22,808 bases of DNA, taken from positions 1 to 22,808 of IMG/VR virus record IMGVR_UViG_3300029787_000358; one strand, 5' to 3'. A program made the translations under genes and the position numbers. Source of the stretch: a virus. How positions within the stretch are numbered: the first letter of the stretch is position 1; each line of letters opens with the position of its first letter. The notes under the pieces are model-generated. The model searched no databases, was not told the DNA's origin, and was given only the letters and a program-made list of their open reading frames with translations. Positions 20,616-22,808 of this stretch are shown here, piece by piece.

Positions 20616-21472
20616 TACTCGAAGAGTCCGATGACGAGGCAGTTGCACATCGCGTCAGCCACGCACCAGCTTGCTGGGGTCGCGTAGGTCGGAAGCTCAG
20701 AGGCCGGGAAGGTGTCGCCGTCCCTCTCCATGCAGGGGCCACAGCTCACCGACTCTGCCAGATTTGAGTAGATGTATCTCTCAACTCCTGCAGACCGCAG
20801 CCCTTGTGCTCTCCCAAGCCCGTAGGTCAGGTTGGAGGCTTGCTGCGCGAGTCGTTTATCAACTCCAACAGATAGAGCAGCAAGGGCTGCGGCAACAGCA
20901 GGCCCCGAGACTCTCGCAGGCGGTACCGCTCCTCCGACTCCAGCAGATTGTACAGCGTTGATGGCGACTCTCTGAATTCGCTCTGCAGCCTCTTTCGCTG
21001 CCATCGCTGCAGTTGAGAAAATCGCTTCTTCTGGGACGATCTCGTCAATGTACGTCTCTTCTTGTCCAGCCGCTGGCTTTGGTGCCTTGACCGGGTCTGC
21101 AAACTTGAGGTCCAGAGCAGTTTGGAGCTGCTCTGAGGCCTTCTTAGCTTCAATCTGTCGGACCAATTTGTTTGACCATGCCACTGCTGGGTCTCCTCCC
21201 CAGAGAGCCCACGCAACTCGACCAGGCGATGGGAAGCCAGGCTCACCGGGACTGAACCCCTTGCCCTTCTTATCCACCTCGTGTCGAGCCAACCAGGCCC
21301 GCATTTTAACGGCTTTATCTCGGCTAATCGGCTCTCCGTTAGCCATCCGACGCGCCCACGAAACTGTCGCGGGGACAAGTCCGTCGCCGCTATGTCCCTG
21401 CTTGTGCCACTCCAAACCCTTCTTGAGTTCGGCGCGAACCCCAGCAGGGGGCTTGAAGTTGATGTCAGCCAT
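20615..21472 (-). CDS. Minor head protein, MuF C-terminal half with an accessory N-domain
   Basis: A 285-residue protein. Residues 6-105 form an accessory domain (GVRAELKKGLEWHKQG, then AWLARHEVDKKGKGFSPGE, then PSPGRVAWALWGGDPAVAWS) that I know from several phage head proteins but cannot name. From about 150 the helical MuF C-half follows, ending in YIYSNLAESVSCGPCMERDG (233-252) and CVADAMCNC (270-278): Cys244, Cys247, Cys270, Cys276, Cys278 form the cysteine cluster of the Mu gpF/SPP1 gp7 family. Minor head proteins of this family sit at the portal and help DNA enter the host. The gene overlaps the portal gene by eight bases, with AAGAAG upstream of ATG 21472. Confidence 0.78.
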   Translation of the reverse strand: MADINFKPPAGVRAELKKGLEWHKQGHSGDGLVPATVSWARRMANGEPISRDKAVKMRAWLARHEVDKKGKGFSPGEPGFPSPGRVAWALWGGDPAVAWSNKLVRQIEAKKASEQLQTALDLKFADPVKAPKPAAGQEETYIDEIVPEEAIFSTAAMAAKEAAERIQRVAINAVQSAGVGGAVPPARVSGPAVAAALAALSVGVDKRLAQQASNLTYGLGRAQGLRSAGVERYIYSNLAESVSCGPCMERDGDTFPASELPTYATPASWCVADAMCNCLVIGLFE

Positions 21473-22808
21473 TCTTCTTAGACTCAGACTTGCGAGGATG
21501 GCCGGCAGGAAGAAGGTCGTTGTCGGTGATGTACTTCGAGTCGCCGGGTCTTCCGGTCCTCACGAGCCGAAGGAAGGCATTGACGCGGGCCATCGCCCAC
21601 TGACCTCGAGTCATCCCCGGTCGGTGAGAGACGCTGAACGCTCCTGCGCCACGTCGATAGACAGCCTTGAGCATCGAGAGAGTCACGCGCTTCGACTTCG
21701 CCTCACCGTGCTTCTCATTGTGCTCTGCGATCTTGTTCTGCAGAGCCTTCTCTGTGCTCTTCGAGACTTCGATCTTAGCCTTTCCCGAAGCGGTAGCGCT
21801 CCCAGGCTGATTCTTCCTAGAGCCGGTTCGTCGCTCGTCGGGCTCTGCTGGCTGACTCTGCTCCGCGTCGTCGTTTAGCTTGATCTTGTCGCCCTTCATC
21901 TCAGGGGTGACTTCCTGCTCTTCGATCTCGACGGTCAGGCTAGGATCCTTCTCTTGCCGTTCGAGCTCGCGCTCCACAGCCTTGATGCCCTTTTCGTAGA
22001 CCTCACGAAGCTCGTCAATCAGCATCTCTTGAAGTTCATCGACCCGAGGCACCGGGACAGCCATCATCTCGTCCACAGTCTCGAACTCGGTGAGGCTCTC
22101 TGTGTACTCTTCGATGATGCTGTTTCGCCACCTAGTGATGGTGTCAGCGATAGCCTTATTGGCCTCGTCCTTAACTCCACCGACCTCCGAGTAGCGGACA
22201 GACCGCTCGACAGGGCGAACCTCTCGACCTCGAGGTCCCTCAAGGTACATGTCGGATTCAATCCGGTCATTGAGGGCGACGTGGTTGCAGCTAGAACTGC
22301 ACTCGTGGAGCATCTCTTCTTCACGTCGAGCTTGCTCTTCTCCACGACTAGAAACAGATGGCTCCGACCCCGGAGGGGGGGATTCGGGGTCGGAGCTCTC
22401 TGCTGGCTCATCACCGGGCTCTACTGGCGCGTTGTGCCCTGGACCTGTCGAGGGATCCACGTCGATGGGCCGAGCTGCGTTGTCCACTCGTTGGGGGAGA
22501 GAGAGGACATCGCGAATCTTAGCTTCAATCTGATCGTCTGGGGTAACAACCCCAGCGTCCACTGCAGTCTTGACTGCTTCAACCAACTGTTTCGGATCGC
22601 CAACCCGAATCTCGCCGGCCTGAATGTAGGGGTACTCGGTGACACCCGTGAAGTTCCAGTTCACCAGTCGCTTGATGATGGCGTGAGGACCCTGCGACAT
22701 CGTCGTTGCGATGCTGTTCGCAGCCTGCTGGAGCGCCATCGTGTAGTGGTCGAGCTGCCCCTGGATGAGCGAGTAGGCCCCGGCAGATTCTCCCGTGAAC
22801 AGGAACTG
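21465..22808 (-). CDS. Portal protein C-terminus (partial) with MuF N-half and accessory domain
   Basis: The frame runs through the right edge with no stop (447 codons in the window); ATG 22739 is an internal Met. The first part (TGESAGAYSLIQGQLDHYTM, then AIIKRLVNWNFTGVTEYPY) and the following AVKTAVDAGVVTPDDQIEAKI look like the end of a DUF935-type portal. After a Pro/Ser/Glu linker, residues 140-265 (numbered from Met 22739) are helical and match the N-half of MuF minor head proteins: VRPVERSVRYSEV, then helices with IIEEYTESLTEF, then MLIDELREVYEKGIKAVERELERQ. The last 75 residues are another accessory domain (LKAVYRRGAGAFSVSHRPG, WAMARVNAFLRLVRTG, ITDNDLLPAGHP). The terminase should lie off the right edge. 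Confidence 0.75.
   Translation of the reverse strand, partial: QFLFTGESAGAYSLIQGQLDHYTMALQQAANSIATTMSQGPHAIIKRLVNWNFTGVTEYPYIQAGEIRVGDPKQLVEAVKTAVDAGVVTPDDQIEAKIRDVLSLPQRVDNAARPIDVDPSTGPGHNAPVEPGDEPAESSDPESPPPGSEPSVSSRGEEQARREEEMLHECSSSCNHVALNDRIESDMYLEGPRGREVRPVERSVRYSEVGGVKDEANKAIADTITRWRNSIIEEYTESLTEFETVDEMMAVPVPRVDELQEMLIDELREVYEKGIKAVERELERQEKDPSLTVEIEEQEVTPEMKGDKIKLNDDAEQSQPAEPDERRTGSRKNQPGSATASGKAKIEVSKSTEKALQNKIAEHNEKHGEAKSKRVTLSMLKAVYRRGAGAFSVSHRPGMTRGQWAMARVNAFLRLVRTGRPGDSKYITDNDLLPAGHPRKSESKKNG

Noticed and set aside
21048-21878. + strand ORF (276 codons) opposite portal and minor head genes
   Set aside because: Low-complexity antisense frame spanning two real overlapping genes; no start signal.
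1-22808. tRNA genes, CRISPR arrays, insertion sequences, integrase or attachment sites
   Set aside because: I looked for these across the window and saw none; no repeats of array type, no transposase or integrase motifs in any plausible frame.

Overview
The window is part of the genome of a tailed double-stranded DNA bacteriophage (Caudoviricetes). It has a full head-to-tail structural module with a long tape measure and no contractile-sheath or baseplate-wedge genes, so a siphovirus-like particle with a flexible, non-contractile tail is most likely. Genes are packed head to tail, often overlapping as TAATG, TGATG or ATGA, with good Shine-Dalgarno sites; base composition is G+C-rich. The head proteins (DUF935-type portal, MuF-type minor head protein, Mu gpI-type protease) point to the Mu-like head lineage. 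No integrase, repressor, transposase, tRNA or CRISPR array is visible. The host cannot be named; a secreted cysteine-rich protein and several single-span membrane proteins fit a Gram-negative host but do not prove it.

Layout. Positions 1-1254 (+ strand) are the end of a replication/recombination arm: the acidic tail of a single-stranded DNA-binding protein, a 159-base leader, an unknown 87-residue protein, a cysteine-rich zinc-ribbon-like protein and a RuvC-fold Holliday junction resolvase. This arm converges on the - strand arm with only three bases between stop codons. Everything from 1258 to 22808 is on the - strand and is read from right to left: portal (entering from the right edge), minor head protein, a 70-residue protein, protease with a nested scaffold, decoration protein, major capsid protein, head/neck proteins, tail tube, tail assembly chaperones joined by a -1 frameshift, tape measure, two tail-tip proteins, a group of fibre or decoration-like proteins, then a cell-wall enzyme and a cassette of seven small membrane or secreted proteins (probably lysis and envelope functions).

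How it works together. Portal, minor head protein, protease and scaffold build the procapsid around the major capsid protein, with decoration proteins added. Neck proteins close the head and tail. The tape measure, with the G and GT chaperones, sets tail length. The tip and the paralogous fibre-like proteins at 4387-6131 probably contact the host. The enzyme at 3531-4118, which carries an L,D-transpeptidase-like His...Ser-x-Gly-Cys signature, and the small membrane proteins beside it probably open the cell envelope.

Strongest observations: a textbook -1 frameshift signal (GGGAAAA, 6-nt spacer, stem-loop) between the two chaperone frames; a minor-head (MuF) domain that appears split between the portal gene and the next gene; an internal start for a scaffold inside the protease gene; an endolysin candidate that looks like an L,D-transpeptidase; and two tandem duplications (2255-3218 and 4387-6131).
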